Below, piece by piece: positions 12,580 to 24,080 of a stretch of DNA of 64,000 nt (positions are counted from its first letter, which is position 1; each line of letters begins with the position of its first letter). A program made the translations under genes and the position numbers. The notes beneath the pieces were generated by a model. The model was not told the origin of the DNA. It made no database searches and was given only the letters and a program-made list of their open reading frames with translations. The stretch is from Sternotherus odoratus (taxonomy: Eukaryota > Chordata > Testudines > Kinosternidae), in assembly GCA_032164245.1 (NCBI GenBank), contig JAVMKO010000001.1:168011434-168075433 (forward strand), written 5' to 3'.

Positions 12580-12675
12580 AGAAGCGGAGAATCAGAAAGG
12601 TGAAGTGACTTGCCCAGGATCATCTATCAGACCCAGGAACAGAGCTCTGTCCTCTTGGACTCAGGTCCTGTGTGT
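12580..12675 (-). repeat. MIR-type SINE fragment
   Basis: Text of the form GTGAAGTGACTTGCCCAGG with an accession-like run to CTCGGAC-like text matches the reverse complement of the MIR core. Old and diverged. Confidence 0.5.
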
Positions 12676-12999
12676 ATATGTGTCGGGCACAGGGTTCTAA
12701 AAAAGCTATCATGGTGCTCTGAACTTTGAGTTGGAGTATTCGGGCAAGGCTTTAATTTCCCCCATTGGCTCAAAGTGACATTTGTTTTCATGTTGGATTT
12801 GTAATTCTCCAGTTTTTACAGTTTGTTTTTCTGTCCTAATTCCTGCACAGCTTGATAGAATTTAATGACACATCCTGGTGTTTGCTCCTCCCTTACACCA
12901 ATTACACTAACTTTAGTAGGAGCCATAGTAGGTCACTCTCTGACCCTGCCTACCCTAGTTAATTAACTGTTTCAATTGAACTGGTGGAACAGAACCAAC

Positions 13000-13555
13000 T
13001 GAAGTCTCTTTAATCTCTCCCATATGAGGAGAGAATAAGAGGCTAGGACTTTTCAGCTTGGAAAAGAGGAGACTGGGGGGAGGGGGGATATGATAGAGGT
13101 ATATAAAATTATGAGTGGTGTGGAGAAAGTGAATAAGGAAAAGTTATTTATTTGTTCTCATAATATAAGAACTAGGGGCCATCCAATGAAATTAGTGGGC
13201 AGCAGGTTTAAAACAAATAAAAGGAAGTTCTTCTTCACACAGCGCACAGTCAAGCTGTGGAACTCCTTGCCTGAGGAGGCTGTAAAGGCTAGGACTATAA
13301 CAGGGTTTAAAAGAGAACTGGATAAATTCAGAGGTTAAGTCCATTAATGGCTATTAGCCAGGATGGGTAAGATATGGTGTCCCTAGCCTCTGTTTGTCAG
13401 AGGGGGGTGATGAATGGCAGGCGAGAGATCACTTGATCATAACCTGTGAGGTTCATGCACCTGGCATTGGCCACTGTTGGTAGACAGGATACTGAGCTAG
13501 ATGGACCATTGGTCTGACCCAGTACAGCCTTTCTTAGGTTCTTATGTTCTTAAGT
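13000..13555 (+). mobile_element. CR1 LINE, 5'-truncated, 3' end
   Basis: Codes for the C-terminal CR1 ORF2 tail (M-I-E-V-Y-K-I-M, then [14 protein letters not shown]), ending ELDKFRG. A 3' UTR follows with TGAGCTAGATGGACCATTGG and the terminal repeats TTCTTATGTTCTTA. It is a different subfamily from the copy at 24921. Confidence 0.9.
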
Positions 13556-14894
13556 CCAAGTAAATGAGTGTGCCCACATTAGACACAGTGATTTGTGTTC
13601 TGTACTATTGCAGTTTTTGCTCCATATTCTCACTAGTGCTCTTCTGAATTGCTTTAGTTGCAATGCCTTCTGGGTATCTATCCCATAATTTCAAGCACAT
13701 CTTTCAGAAGCAAGGGATTCTGAGAGATTTCAAAGGCCACCAGTGCAATATTGGATAGTAGCAGGAGGGTTACTTGAACCACTGTCAATCTACTGGCATA
13801 AACATTACAGACCAGACCAGAACCATGCTTATTCAAACACTATTTGGCTGTTTGGAGCACTTGTTGCAGAGTGTTTTAAATGCCTGCTAAGTGGACTAAC
13901 CAGTTTTTAGAATTGCTGTAATGTAGACAAGTGCTTTAGGCAGGGTGTGTGATGAGAATAACTGCTCCAATCTATGTGGAACAGATGGGAATGTAAATAA
14001 AGTTACTGGACAGGACACAAATTGGAAGCAGGTGCCCAACTTCCATTGACTTTCATTGCCCATCAAAAGATTTGCCTTTGAAAATCTCCCCTGAGATTGC
14101 TATATCACTGATAAAAAACATTTTGGAAGGGACCACTCCCCACTTCTCTATAACAGCATATGAGAATTTTAGGAGGACAGCCCCCATAATAACACTTTTG
14201 AAAGAGTAACACTCGGCAATAGCGTTTTTGGAGAGAGTGGGCCACAATAGCCTTCCCACCCATCCACTTCACAGGATGGGTTTTGGGGGGAGGGGGAGGC
14301 AGGCAGGGAAGAGGGAAATGTACAAGAGTTTACTATACATTTTCTCTTCCATCATCCCATGACAGAGGGAAGAATCAAGGCTCAACTATTCTTTCCTCTA
14401 ACCTCAAAATCCTTTATGGAAGAGTGTCAAACTCATTGAAAGAAAAGGACTGAATTCTACATTTAATTATGGTTCATGGCCCAGGATATAAATCCAGGAC
14501 TATATACTCTCAATAAGACATAGATATCAATTGGCAGTTTGCACAGATATCAAGGAATGGATATGGTTTTTATGCAGTAACTAAATGTTTTGTTATTTGT
14601 TCAGTACTTTATTGTAACATTCATCTTTAATATGCACCCTTTTTGTTTTAAATACGTTCCCGTTTAAGCCTACTGTTATTTATGCTCTTTGTTTTTCCTT
14701 CTCCATCTTCCTTTCTCAATTTCTTCCCCCTCCCCTGTCTTGGGGAATCGCCTCTGTTCTCTGAATTCCCTTCTTCCCTGCAGCAATTCCAGGTTTCTAA
14801 CCCTGTGATCTGCATTCCCATCCCCTTCCTAATCTGCCCACTAAAACGATGAGTGGTTAAATAGCTGATGTTGGCACTGAAGTGTCATCCAAAG
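13556..14894. other. No gene seen
   Basis: AT-rich intergenic sequence without recognisable coding or repeat features, apart from a G-rich patch at 14283-14310. Confidence 0.4.
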
Positions 14895-16082
14895 CAGTGG
14901 TTCTCAACCTTTTTTTTTACCCAGGGACCCCTAAACTTAAATTGACAAACTTGCAAAACCCCAACTCCCCATCATTATTTTGTTGCTCATAATTTGTTTT
15001 TCACATTCTTTTAATAGTTATTATGAATATTACTGTAGAGAAATTCTTGTTTGAATATATCAACAAAAGACAGCAAATTAAAATACTGACAACTTATTAA
15101 TGCCAGAGAGGTTTTCCAACTGTGGGGCATGTCCATTTAGGGGGACTCAGGGAGGGAACGCCACCTCCGCTCCCTGACTCACTTCAGTGGGCCACACAGC
15201 AGAAATCTTGGAGGGAGGCCACAACCAAAAATTACATTCTGGCTGCAGAAGAGAGATCTCTGCCATCATAAGGGGTTGCCTCAAAGCCATTGACTCCACA
15301 GGCAGCAGCTAGCCAAGGAGACACACTACTGTTCTGCTTTGCTGCATCAGCACTTCCAGGAGCGCGGCCAAATGGAAGGCACAAATCGGGGGCGAGGAGG
15401 GGATGTGACCCCATGTGCCCACTCAGATCGAGGGACGTATTTGTTCCCCTCTATTCGACATTGGTGAGGTCTCATCTGGAGGACTGTGTCCAATTTTGGG
15501 GCCCACACTACAAGAAGGATGTGGAAAAATTAGAAAGAGTCCAGAGAAGGGCAACAAAAATTATTAGGGACCTGGAGCGCATGACTTATGAGGAGAGGCT
15601 GAGAGAACTGGGATTGTTTAGTCTACAGAAGAGAAGACTGAGGGGGGATTTGATAGCTGCTTTCAACTACCTGAAAGGGGGTTCTAAAGAGGATGGATCT
15701 AGACTGTTCTCAGTGGTAGCAGAACAAGGAGTAATGGTCTCAAGTTGAAGTTGGGAAGGTTTAGATTGAATATTAGGAAAAACTTTTTCACTAGGAGGGT
15801 GGTGAAGCACTGGAATGGGTTACCTAGGGAGGTGGTATAATCACCTTCCTTAGAGGTTTTTAAGATCAGGCTTGATAAAGCTCTGGCTGGAATGATTTAG
15901 TTGGGGATTGGTCCTGCTTTGAGCAGGGGGTTGGACTAGATCACCTCCAGAGGTCCCTTCCAACCCTGATATTCTATGATTCACTCCCACACGTCACCTC
16001 TGGTTGCTGGCACACTCAAGGACGCCCTGGATTATACTGGCGGACCCCTACCGGCGTGCGGACCACAGGTTAAGAACCACTG
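14895..16082. mobile_element. hAT element interrupted by a CR1 insertion
   Basis: Terminal inverted repeats CAGTGGTTCTCAACCTTT and AGGTTAAGAACCACTG bound the block. The left interior has the 'accc aggga cccc' text typical of this hAT family. The 8 bp on either side do not match, so the target duplication has decayed or one end is imprecise. A younger CR1 sits inside at 15425-15982. Confidence 0.75.
15425..15982 (+). mobile_element. CR1 LINE, 5'-truncated, inserted in a hAT
   Basis: Encodes the C-terminal ORF2 segment ([24 protein letters not shown]) and then the CR1 3' UTR ending ATTCTATGATTC. A short duplication ACTC flanks it (15421-15424 and 15983-15986). It is nearly the same subfamily as the copy at 24921-27346. 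Confidence 0.9.
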
Positions 16083-16640
16083 TAAAATCTATATTCCAAT
16101 CAGCTTTAGCTTATTACCAATGCAGCTAAGAAATCGAAGCTGAGATTCTGGAGGATCTGAGTAAGTCATGGTGACCAGGTAAATAAATGATGTGCTGGCC
16201 ATATGTTTCACACCCCTGCTCTCTGTCTTCTCCAGAATCAGCTCCTTGTCTTTCTGAGAAAGCCTGCAGGTGGCAGCAGCCCAGGATTAGATGTGCTGAA
16301 GCCGCTGCTTCATGTGCATGCTCTCAGGCTACTGTTTATTCTCCCACACTCTGAGATGTTGATCTGCCACAGCTGCCCATTTCCAAGTAAATGAAAAGTG
16401 AGAAATAGAGACAGAAGGGCTGTGCATGAGACAGGGATATGTTATTTAATTCATTATTTTAAAGTAGCAAACATAAGTTGCCAGGGTCCTTACGTCTATG
16501 GGAGATTTGCCTGAGAAAGGACTGCAGGATTTGGCCCTATTGTAATGTAATTACAAGTAGCATAGTATACACTTGTACCTTTAAACTTGTCAGGGCGAGG
16601 ACTTGACATTTGTCTGGCACAGTTAATTTGCTGTATGGAG
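16083..16640. other. No gene seen
   Basis: Ordinary intergenic sequence; no feature recognised. Confidence 0.4.
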
Positions 16641-16835
16641 ATGGGAAAAATAGTGTAAGACACAGGACATGAGGGTTCAATTCCTGGCTCAGCTACAGAC
16701 TCCCTGTAGGACTGTAGGCATGTGACTAAACCTGCCCCATACGTCAATTCCCCATCTATACAATGGGGATATTATGTCCCTATCTCACAGGAGTGTTATG
16801 AGGCTAAAATCTCATAATGAATGAGGTGATAAGAG
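16640..16835 (+). repeat. MIR-type SINE
   Basis: Contains the MIR signature in order: GGGTTCAATTCCTGGCTC, a TGTGACTAAACC-like segment, CAATTCCCCATCTATACAAT and a TCACAGGAGTGTTATGAGGC end. It is diverged, consistent with an ancient amniote family. Confidence 0.75.
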
Positions 16836-17076
16836 TTAGGTGTAATAGAATATTGTATATAAATAATAATACAGTATTAACTGCCCCCAGAAATATGACC
16901 GGCTGACACTCTCAAAGTTTTATAAAATGTTTTTCAGATGTAAGGATTTTGTGTTTTGCTTTTCAGTTTGGTTTTGGAAATTCCCCTGCAGTGCTAGCAA
17001 TTCAACCACTACACCATTGTGCTAGGGAATCAGAGGCTGCCAGGGGAGCTTCCTAGAAACTAACTAGAAGCAAAAG

Positions 17077-17279
17077 CAGCGGTTCTCAAACTTCCTGAGA
17101 CCGCGACCCTTTTTTCTTCTCCGGCGGTGCAGCGCGACCCTTGTATGTCCACTGAAAAGCCGCCGAATGCGGAACTAATAAATTTGGTGGCTTTTCAGCG
17201 GCGGCAAGAGCTCGCGACCCCCCTGGGAGTGCTCGTCGACCCTCTGGGGGGGTCGCAACCCCCAGTTTGAGAAACCCTG
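17077..17279. mobile_element. hAT MITE, 203 bp, with perfect 8-bp duplication
   Basis: Termini CAGCGGTTCTCAAACTT and CAGTTTGAGAAACCCTG. Target duplication AGCAAAAG at 17069-17076 and 17280-17287 is exact. The interior has GCGACCC/GGGTCGC inverted motifs. Probably mobilised in trans. Confidence 0.9.
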
Positions 17280-17287
17280 AGCAAAAG

Positions 17288-17820
17288 TATCAGAGGACTA
17301 GCCGTGTTAGTCTGTATCACAAAAATAATGAGGAGTCCGGTGGCACCTTAAAGACTAACAGATTGATTCGGCATAAGCTTTAGTGGATAAAAAAACACTT
17401 CTTCAGATGCACTGAGTGAAAATTACAGATGCTGGCATTGTTATACTGACACATGAAGAGAAAAAGCTTATCCCGAAATAAATCTGTTAGGACTGGGCTA
17501 CACTGGGGCAGAGGGGGCTGACCAAAGATACACAACTTCAGCTATGTGAATAGCATAGCTGAAGTTGCAGTATCTTAGGTCAACTTACCTGGCCGTCCCC
17601 ATGGCGACGAGTCAACCGCGGCCACCCCCCCGCTGACTCTGCTTACTCCTCTTGCCGAGGTGGAGTACAGGAGTCGATCGTGGGTCAATTTATCACGTTG
17701 ATATAAGACGTGATAAATCGATCCCCAATGCATCGAGTGGTACCCGCCGTTTCGGCAGATAGGGTAGCTGTACACTTTGTCTTTAAGGTGCCACAGGGCT
17801 CCTTGTTTTTTAGAAGCAAA
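17288..17820. mobile_element. Inverted pair of Penelope-like 3' ends, split by a MITE
   Basis: The left arm (17288-17465) is a minus-strand 3' end (GCCGTGTTAGTCTGTATCAC onward). From 17466 a plus-strand tail begins (GCTTATCCCGAAATAAATCT) and stops at 17492. The tail resumes at about 17772 (TCTTTAAGGTGCCACAGG). The interruption is the MITE at 17493-17771. Confidence 0.75.
17493..17771. mobile_element. MITE with CGATTTATC palindromes
   Basis: Shares blocks with the copies at 29380-29625 and 37503-37806: ACTTCAGCTATGTGAATAGC with its inverse, and ATAAATCGATC palindromes. It is bounded by the interrupted Penelope tail. Probably Harbinger-like; a clean terminal repeat is not visible in this copy. 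Confidence 0.65.
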
Positions 17821-18112
17821 AAGTGAAACTGACTAGCTTAATTTCATTGTTCAGACTCAATTAAGTGCAAACTATGTATTGGTACTCCAGAGTGCAAGTA
17901 TGAGAAGTAACACCTGCAGGGGACCATCCAGATCTGACCTGCCACACAGCTATCTCCTGCCTGAAACCTTTCTGAAGCTATGGCAATCTCATATATTTGT
18001 GCTGTCTGTGAGACTTTGCAGCAACTGGTGCCTCCCACTCCCACCCCAAGATGGCAGAAGTTGGCCAACTTCCCAGAAAGAGAGGGCAAGTTAGGAATAT
18101 AATGTCATGGGA

Positions 18113-18298
18113 TGAGGGATAGCTCAGTGGTTTGGGCATTGGCCTGCTAGACCCAGGGTTGTGAGTTTAATCCTTGAAGAGGCCAGTTAGGGATCTGGGG
18201 GAAAAAAAAATTCTGTCAGGGAACAGTACTTGGTCCTGCTAGTGTAGGCAGGGGACTGGACTTGATGACCTTTCAAGGTCCTTCCAAGTCTATAAGAT

Positions 18299-18300
<2 letters not shown>
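18113..18300 (+). mobile_element. Turtle tRNA-derived SINE (PolIII/SINE)
   Basis: Box A-like TAGCTCAGTGG (18119-18129) and box B-like GGTTGTGAGTTTAATCC (about 18158-18174) give a tRNA-related head. The tail resembles the CR1 3' end (GACTGGACTTGATGACC). It ends in a (CT)n(AT)n microsatellite instead of the usual ATTCTATGA repeats. Confidence 0.85.
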
Positions 18301-18351
<51 letters not shown>

Positions 18352-18352
18352 A
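18301..18352. repeat. (CT)n(AT)n compound microsatellite
   Basis: About 15 CT units followed directly by about 10 AT units, at the 3' end of a SINE. Confidence 0.95.
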
Positions 18353-19363
18353 ACATCAGACATGGACAGAGAATATCTCCCTCTGACCACAGGGTCTGGT
18401 GGTGGGGTGCAGTAAAGGACAGGTTTCCTGGAAGCAGGAGGCCCCTACACAGCTATGTAGATGGCATAGGCCTAATGGGGCCACTTCCAGACTCTCACTC
18501 CTTCCTAGAAAAAGTGCAAATTAATGAGCCATTTATTCTGTGAGCTGGAAATCTATCAGTTATGAAATGCTGAATTCTCAGATTCTCTGAAGTACTTCCT
18601 GTCATTCCAGAGCAGCAGCTGGCAGCTCCCAATCAACAGGACTGCAGTTCTGCACACTCAGTACCACCCTTTTTTAATCTCTTACAAAACACAGGTCCCC
18701 AGTGTCATTTCCAAGTAATAGTAGCTTTTTGTTGTTTTACATTTGTACCTCTCAATAGGCGGAGGAAGAATTCTGACTCAGCAAACATTTAAGCATTTGT
18801 CTATTTTTCTGAAGTAATGTGTTTGTGTGAATTTGAAATAGCCTTCCATGCACAAGCAGGATCTCACTCATCAGAGTACTGCAGCGGGGATGTGGTTAAA
18901 GCAATTAAGTGTTCATAATATTGTGTAATTTGGGCCTAGGCTTCAAGGCTCAGATTCAGCCAGTACTTGACAGTATCATGTACTGGTATCTCTTTCAAGT
19001 TGCTATATTGATTTCCAAATTCTCAGCTTTTTTTTCTTAGTGAGTCTCTAGCTGATTTGGTTGTGAATAAAACCTCAGAAAAATAAACTGAATGTAAGGC
19101 CATGTCTACACTAGCAAGCTTACAGCAGCACAGCTGTACTGAACCTAATGTTCTGAACAAGCCTTCCTGCCTCCACATGCTTCAGATACTAAGTCATGCA
19201 AACTGGAGTGTTGGAGAGGGAAAGATGGTCACTCCTTTGAGGGACCAGGGGACAGAGAATAAATATTGTTTCTAGAATGGAGGAGTACGTTTATGGAAGA
19301 AATTACAGAAAGGTAGATGAAGGTTTCCTGTTACACTGGCCCAGCCAACTGTGATTCTGTCAA
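18353..19363. other. No gene seen; MITE fragment at 19096-19145
   Basis: Intergenic. At 19096 the text TAAGGCCATGTCTACACTAG is the left terminus of a turtle MITE, but the rest of that element is not recognisable. Confidence 0.4.
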
Positions 19364-19505
19364 GAATCAGAGAGGTAGCCGTGTTAGTCTGGAATAGCAG
19401 AGGTAACAAAGTCCTGTGGCACCTTAAAGACTAACTATAAAGTTTTGAAGCATGAGCTTTCGTGGGCTAATACCCACTTCGTCGGATGCAAGCAGTGGAA
19501 ACAGT
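19364..19505 (-). mobile_element. Penelope-like element 3' end fragment
   Basis: Plus strand reads AGAGGTAGCCGTGTTAGTCT, later GTGGCACCTTAAAGACTAAC and GCTTTCGTGGGCTAATACCC. This is the reverse of the Penelope tail identified at 50936. Confidence 0.85.
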
Positions 19506-19567
19506 GATTCTGTGTGGATTCCAATTATCACTTAGCATGAGTATAAAGGGGTTTCACGCCACATAGT

Positions 19568-19757
19568 GGGGAAGGGATAGCTCAGTGGTTTGAGCAGTGG
19601 CCTGCTAAACCACTAAATTGTGAGCTCAATCCTTGAGGGGGGCATTTAGGAATATGGGGCAAAAATCTGTTGGATGATTTAGTTGGGGATTGGTCCTGCT
19701 TTGAGCAGGGGGTTGGACTAGATGACCTTTCAAGGCCTGATATTCTATGATTCTAAG
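19568..19757 (+). mobile_element. Turtle tRNA-derived SINE with CR1 tail
   Basis: Head: GGGATAGCTCAGTGGTTTGA with box B-like TTGTGAGCTCAATCC. Tail: TTGGGGATTGGTCCTGCTTT through GGTTGGACTAGATGACC to ATTCTATGATTCTA, the same 3' end as the CR1 copies in this window. This shared tail is what lets the LINE machinery copy the SINE, and it is diagnostic for the tortoise PolIII/SINE. Confidence 0.93.
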
Positions 19758-20469
19758 TAAACATTCCACTAGCACTAGTAGCCTGGCCTCCTGTAGCCAC
19801 TGGTTTGATAGCATTGTCTGAACCACACCTGGTTGTCATCACCCAATGTAACCCCATTCTTAGTCTTAATTAGTAATGAAGTGAACAATCATTAGAGCAC
19901 TGATCAGTATGAGTTATGTCTGCAGTACTGTCAGCTTGCACAGAAAATATCTGAGCCCTTTGGTTTATTATTTATTTTTCTAGCCATCACTTTCTAGTTG
20001 ATGTTATCAAAGATCCATTTCCCTTGTCCTTTATATTCGCCCCCTGATATGCTAAGCAGTTTGACGCTGCTAGTGATTTGTTAGCATTCTGGCATCCTTT
20101 GCCAATGTAAATAAGGGTATAAGAAAGTTTCCATACCTGACAAGTGTGTCATAGACTCACAGACTTTAAGATTGGAAGGGATCAAGATCACCTCGTCTGA
20201 TCTCCTGCACATTGCAGGCCACAGAACCTCGCCCACCCACTCCTGTAACAGACCCCTAGCCTCTGGCTGGGTTACTGAAGTCCTCAGATCGTGGTTTAAA
20301 GACTTCAAGTTAGAGAGAATCCACCATTTACACTAATTTAAACCTGCAAGTGACACCATGCCCCAGGCTGCAGAAGAAATCACCCCCCGCCCCCAATATC
20401 TCTGTCAATCTGAACCCGGGGGGGGGGGAATTCCTTTCCGATTCCAAATATGGCAGTCAGTTAGTGGTT

Positions 20470-21144
20470 CAAGAGGTGGGCAAACTACGGCCCTCGGGCC
20501 ACATCCGGCCTGCAGGACCCTCCTGCCCAGCACCTGAGCTCCTGGCCTGGGAGGCTAGTTCACGATCCCTCCCCTGCTGTTCCCCCTGCCCTGCAACCTC
20601 AGCTCACTAAACCGCCAACGCAATGCTCTGGGCGGCAGTGCAGCTGCAGAGCCGAAGCTTGACCCGGTGCTCTGTGTGCCGTGGCATGGTTGGCTCCAGC
20701 TGGGCGGGGCGGCTCTAGCGCCGCCAGCCACCGGTGCTCCAGGCAGTGCGGTAAGGGGGCAGGGAGCAGGGAGAGTTGGATAGAGGGTAGGGGAGTTCGG
20801 GGGGTAGTCAGGGGTGTGGATGGGGGCAGGGCGGTCAGAAGAAGGAGAACAGGGGGGTTGAATGGGGACAGGGGTCCCGGAAGGGCAGTCAGGAAGGAGA
20901 GAGGCGGTTGGATGGGGTGGCAGGGGGAAATCAGGGGTGGGCAGCCAGGGGACAGGAAGGGGTGTATGGGGAAGAGGTCCGGGGGGGGGGCTGTCGGGGC
21001 AAGAAGCGAGGGGGGGGGGTTGGATGGCAGCGGGGATTGGGCCACAACTGGCTGTTTGGAGAGGCACAGCCTCCCCATACCGGCTCTCCATACAATTTTG
21101 GAAGTCCAATGTGGTCCTCAGGCCAAAAAGTTTGCCCACCCCTG
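20470..21144. mobile_element. hAT MITE, G-rich interior (same family as 48221 and 24081)
   Basis: Left terminus GGTGGGCAAACTACGGCC, right terminus AGTTTGCCCACCCCTG. The right flank AGTTAGAC matches the left flank AGTTAG, with a few extra bases. The interior (20750-21040) is G-rich with degenerate GGGG(A/T)CAG repeats and a C11-type run. Confidence 0.85.
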
Positions 21145-21229
21145 AGTTAGACCCTGAGCACGTGGGCAAAACCCACCAACCCGACAGCTAGGAAACAATT
21201 CTCTTTAGTAAGTCACAGCCCTTCCCATC

Positions 21230-21613
21230 ACATAGGTGCTGACTTCCCCTCATTCCAGTGGGTGCTCAACCCCCTTTCTGCCTCCAGCCCCAGTCCTTCC
21301 CCACCCCCATTCCAACCCCTTCCCCAAAGTCCCTGCCTCAACTCCGCCCCCTCCCTGCCAATATTACAACCCCTTCCACAAATCCCCGCCCCGGCCCACC
21401 ACGTTCCTGCTCCTTCCCACTCTCCTGGAGCCTGCTAACGCTGCCAAACAGCTGTGTGGCGGTGTCCAGATGAGAAACGCTGGGAGGTAGGCGGAGAAGC
21501 AGGGACGCGGCACACACGGGGGTGGGGAGCTTGGCTGCCAGTGGGTCAAGAACACTAATTTTTTCCCTGTGGGTGCTCCAGCCCCAGAGCACCCACAAAG
21601 TTGGCACCTGTGT
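21230..21613. mobile_element. MITE with ACATAGGTGC termini
   Basis: Termini ACATAGGTGC and GCACCTGTGT. Target copies CATC at 21226-21229 and 21614-21617. Subterminal GGGTGCTC blocks are inverted with GAGCACCCAC near the right end. The excised CR1 text joins correctly across it. Confidence 0.8.
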
Positions 21614-24080
21614 CATCTAGTGTCCCATCACTGACCATTGCGGATACTTGCCGCTAGCAGTTACAGATCAGCTTACGTGGCATTGTTGGCAGTCTCATCA
21701 TATCATCCTCTCCATAAACTTATCAAGCTCAGTCTGCAAGCCAGTTAGGTTTTTTGTCCCACTGCTCCCCTTGGGAGACTATTCCAGAACTTCACTCCTC
21801 TGATGGTTAGAAACCTTCACCTAATTTCAAGCCTAAACTTGTTGATGGCCAGATTATATCCATTTGTTCTGGTGAAACATATCAAACGACATGCGCTCTT
21901 GGTTTTGTTCATCAAACTATCAAGCTCAAGGCTAAAACTGGGAACCTTTTCCCCCAAGGAAGGATTTATTTAAGTATTTGTGTTGACATATCAGTGACAA
22001 AAGCCCAATTAATTACAACCTGGAAAGAAGCTCTTATGGAGACTTCTCCTCTCACACTCCCTGCCCTAGATCAGATACTGGTGAGTGTGTTGGGCTTCTC
22101 CTCTCCCATTCCTGCCACTCTCAGCTCCTTCCTCCATCCCATCCCACTCTTCTCCTCTTTTGAACAGCACTGCATCCAACTCTTCTCTCCTCTCCCATTC
22201 AATGCTGCTATCTACCATCCACCCAACTCCTCCCCATCAGCCTTTCTATCTGATTTTGACTCCTGACTCTTTCACTCCCTCTCCTCACAATCTCCCACAT
22301 TTATCTTTGGTAACTACAGCTTCTATGTTGAAGGTTCCTCCAACGCCCTAGCTGCCTGTCTCCTTATTCTCACCTCCTCATTCTATCTGTAGCCTTGGAT
22401 CAACTCTCCCACCTACCTAAAGGGCTGTTCACTTGACTTGGTATTCACCAAGCATTGCTTTCTCTGATCCCTCTGTTGCTGGGTTCCTTCTCTGACTTTC
22501 CCCTGGTCTCTTTAGCACTGACCATCTATCTCCTCTCTCTCACTTTGCCACCAGCCCTTCTATGACTTCAAGCCCATCAACTGTGGTGACTTTTTTCCTG
22601 TTCTCAGCCCTCTCCTCTCTTCCATCAATATGACTGTTGATTCTCCCCATGCTTCATTCTTTTCCACCTTGACACTTGTGCCCCACTCTCCTTTTGAAAG
22701 ATCCTCCCTGCCAACTCTCAGCCCTGGCTCACCCCAGTATCTGCCTCTTTCGCTCCTGCTCTCGAGCTATAGAGGTCTCTGGCAGAAATTCCATGACCAA
22801 GCTGACTTCCTCCACTACATATTTGTTCTCTCCTCCTTCAGTTCTGCCATCTTCCTAGCCAAACAACTCTACTCCTTCACGCTAACTGAATCTCACGTCC
22901 ACAATCCCAGCTGACTTTTTGCTACCTATGACTCACTGTTCAAACCCTCCCCTCCCCCTTTCTCCGCTTCACTCACTGCACAGGACCTCACCAATTTCTT
23001 TCAAGATAAAATTGACAAAATATGATATGACCTACCCCTTCCCCTCAGATTGCCTTCCCTTCCCCATTCTCCGCCACAGTCCTCTCCTCTTTTCTGGTAT
23101 GGACACAGAAGTTTCTCATCTGTGCTCCTCCTTTAACTTCTCCACCTGCTCCATGACCCCATCCCATCTCATCTCCTCACTTCCCTCCTACTGACCCTCA
23201 TTTTTATATTACCCTTGTCCTCGAACTCTCTCTCCTCTGGTTCTTTCCCTTCAAAATTCAAACCTGCCTTAGTCTTTCCCATCTTAAAACCCCCCCATGA
23301 CTCCCATTTGCCTTCTCCAATTACTATCCCATCTCCCTTCTTCCCTCCACTTCTAAGCACATGGACACATTGTCTTCAACTGCTGTCTGGAATTTCTCTC
23401 CTCCCATTGCATCCTAGACCCTGCTCCAGTCCAGCTTCTGCCTCTGGCACTCCACTGAAATGTTTCTCACAGAAGCCTCTAATGACTGCTAACTGCTTTC
23501 TAGCTAACGCTCAGAATCAGTACTCCAGTCTCATCTTCCTTGACCTGTCAGGCACCTTCAGCACCGTTGATCATGCTCTTCTTTGTCAAATTTTGTCCCC
23601 CTTTGGCTTCTGTACCTCTGTCCCCTCCTGCTTGTTGTCCTACCTCTCTAATCACTCTTTTAGTGTATTGTTCAGAGGATCCTCTTCATCCCCCTTTGCC
23701 TGTAGCTTTCTAAGGGGTTTCCAAAGGGCTCTGTCCTTGGTTTCCTTCTCTTATTCCTCTATGTTTTCTTTCTGGGTAATTTCAGCTGCAAACGCAAATT
23801 CAGCTACCATATTTCAATGCTGACAATTCACAGATCTACCCCTCTACTCCAGATCCACCTCCTTCTGTCCACAATAAAATCTTAACTCATTTTTCTGGTC
23901 GTTTCTTGTGGCTGGCCAGCCAATTTAAAATCACCATGACCAAAATGTAACTTTAAATCTCTTTTCCCCAAGCCCTCCCCACTATCTCCTTTCTCAACCA
24001 CTGTGGACAACATCACCATCCTGGCTGCCCCTCAGATCTGAGACCTGGGCATCATCTTTGACTCAGACTTGTCTCTAGGT

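Larger units (their letters stand above)
20150..21985 (-). mobile_element. CR1 LINE 3' region, split by two DNA transposons
   Basis: Minus-strand CR1 3' UTR in three pieces: 20150-20469, 21145-21229 and 21614-21985. They rejoin to a continuous CR1 reading when the hAT at 20470-21144 and the MITE at 21230-21613 are removed. This older subfamily has TAGACTCACAGAC at its end and AACTTCACTCCTCTGATGG further in. Confidence 0.85.

Noticed and set aside
18119..18190. tRNA gene
   Set aside because: Box A and box B are present, but no cloverleaf can be completed and a CR1-like tail follows; it is a SINE.
20555..21169. Proline-rich 204-codon minus-strand protein
   Set aside because: It is the complement of the G-rich interior of the hAT at 20470-21144.
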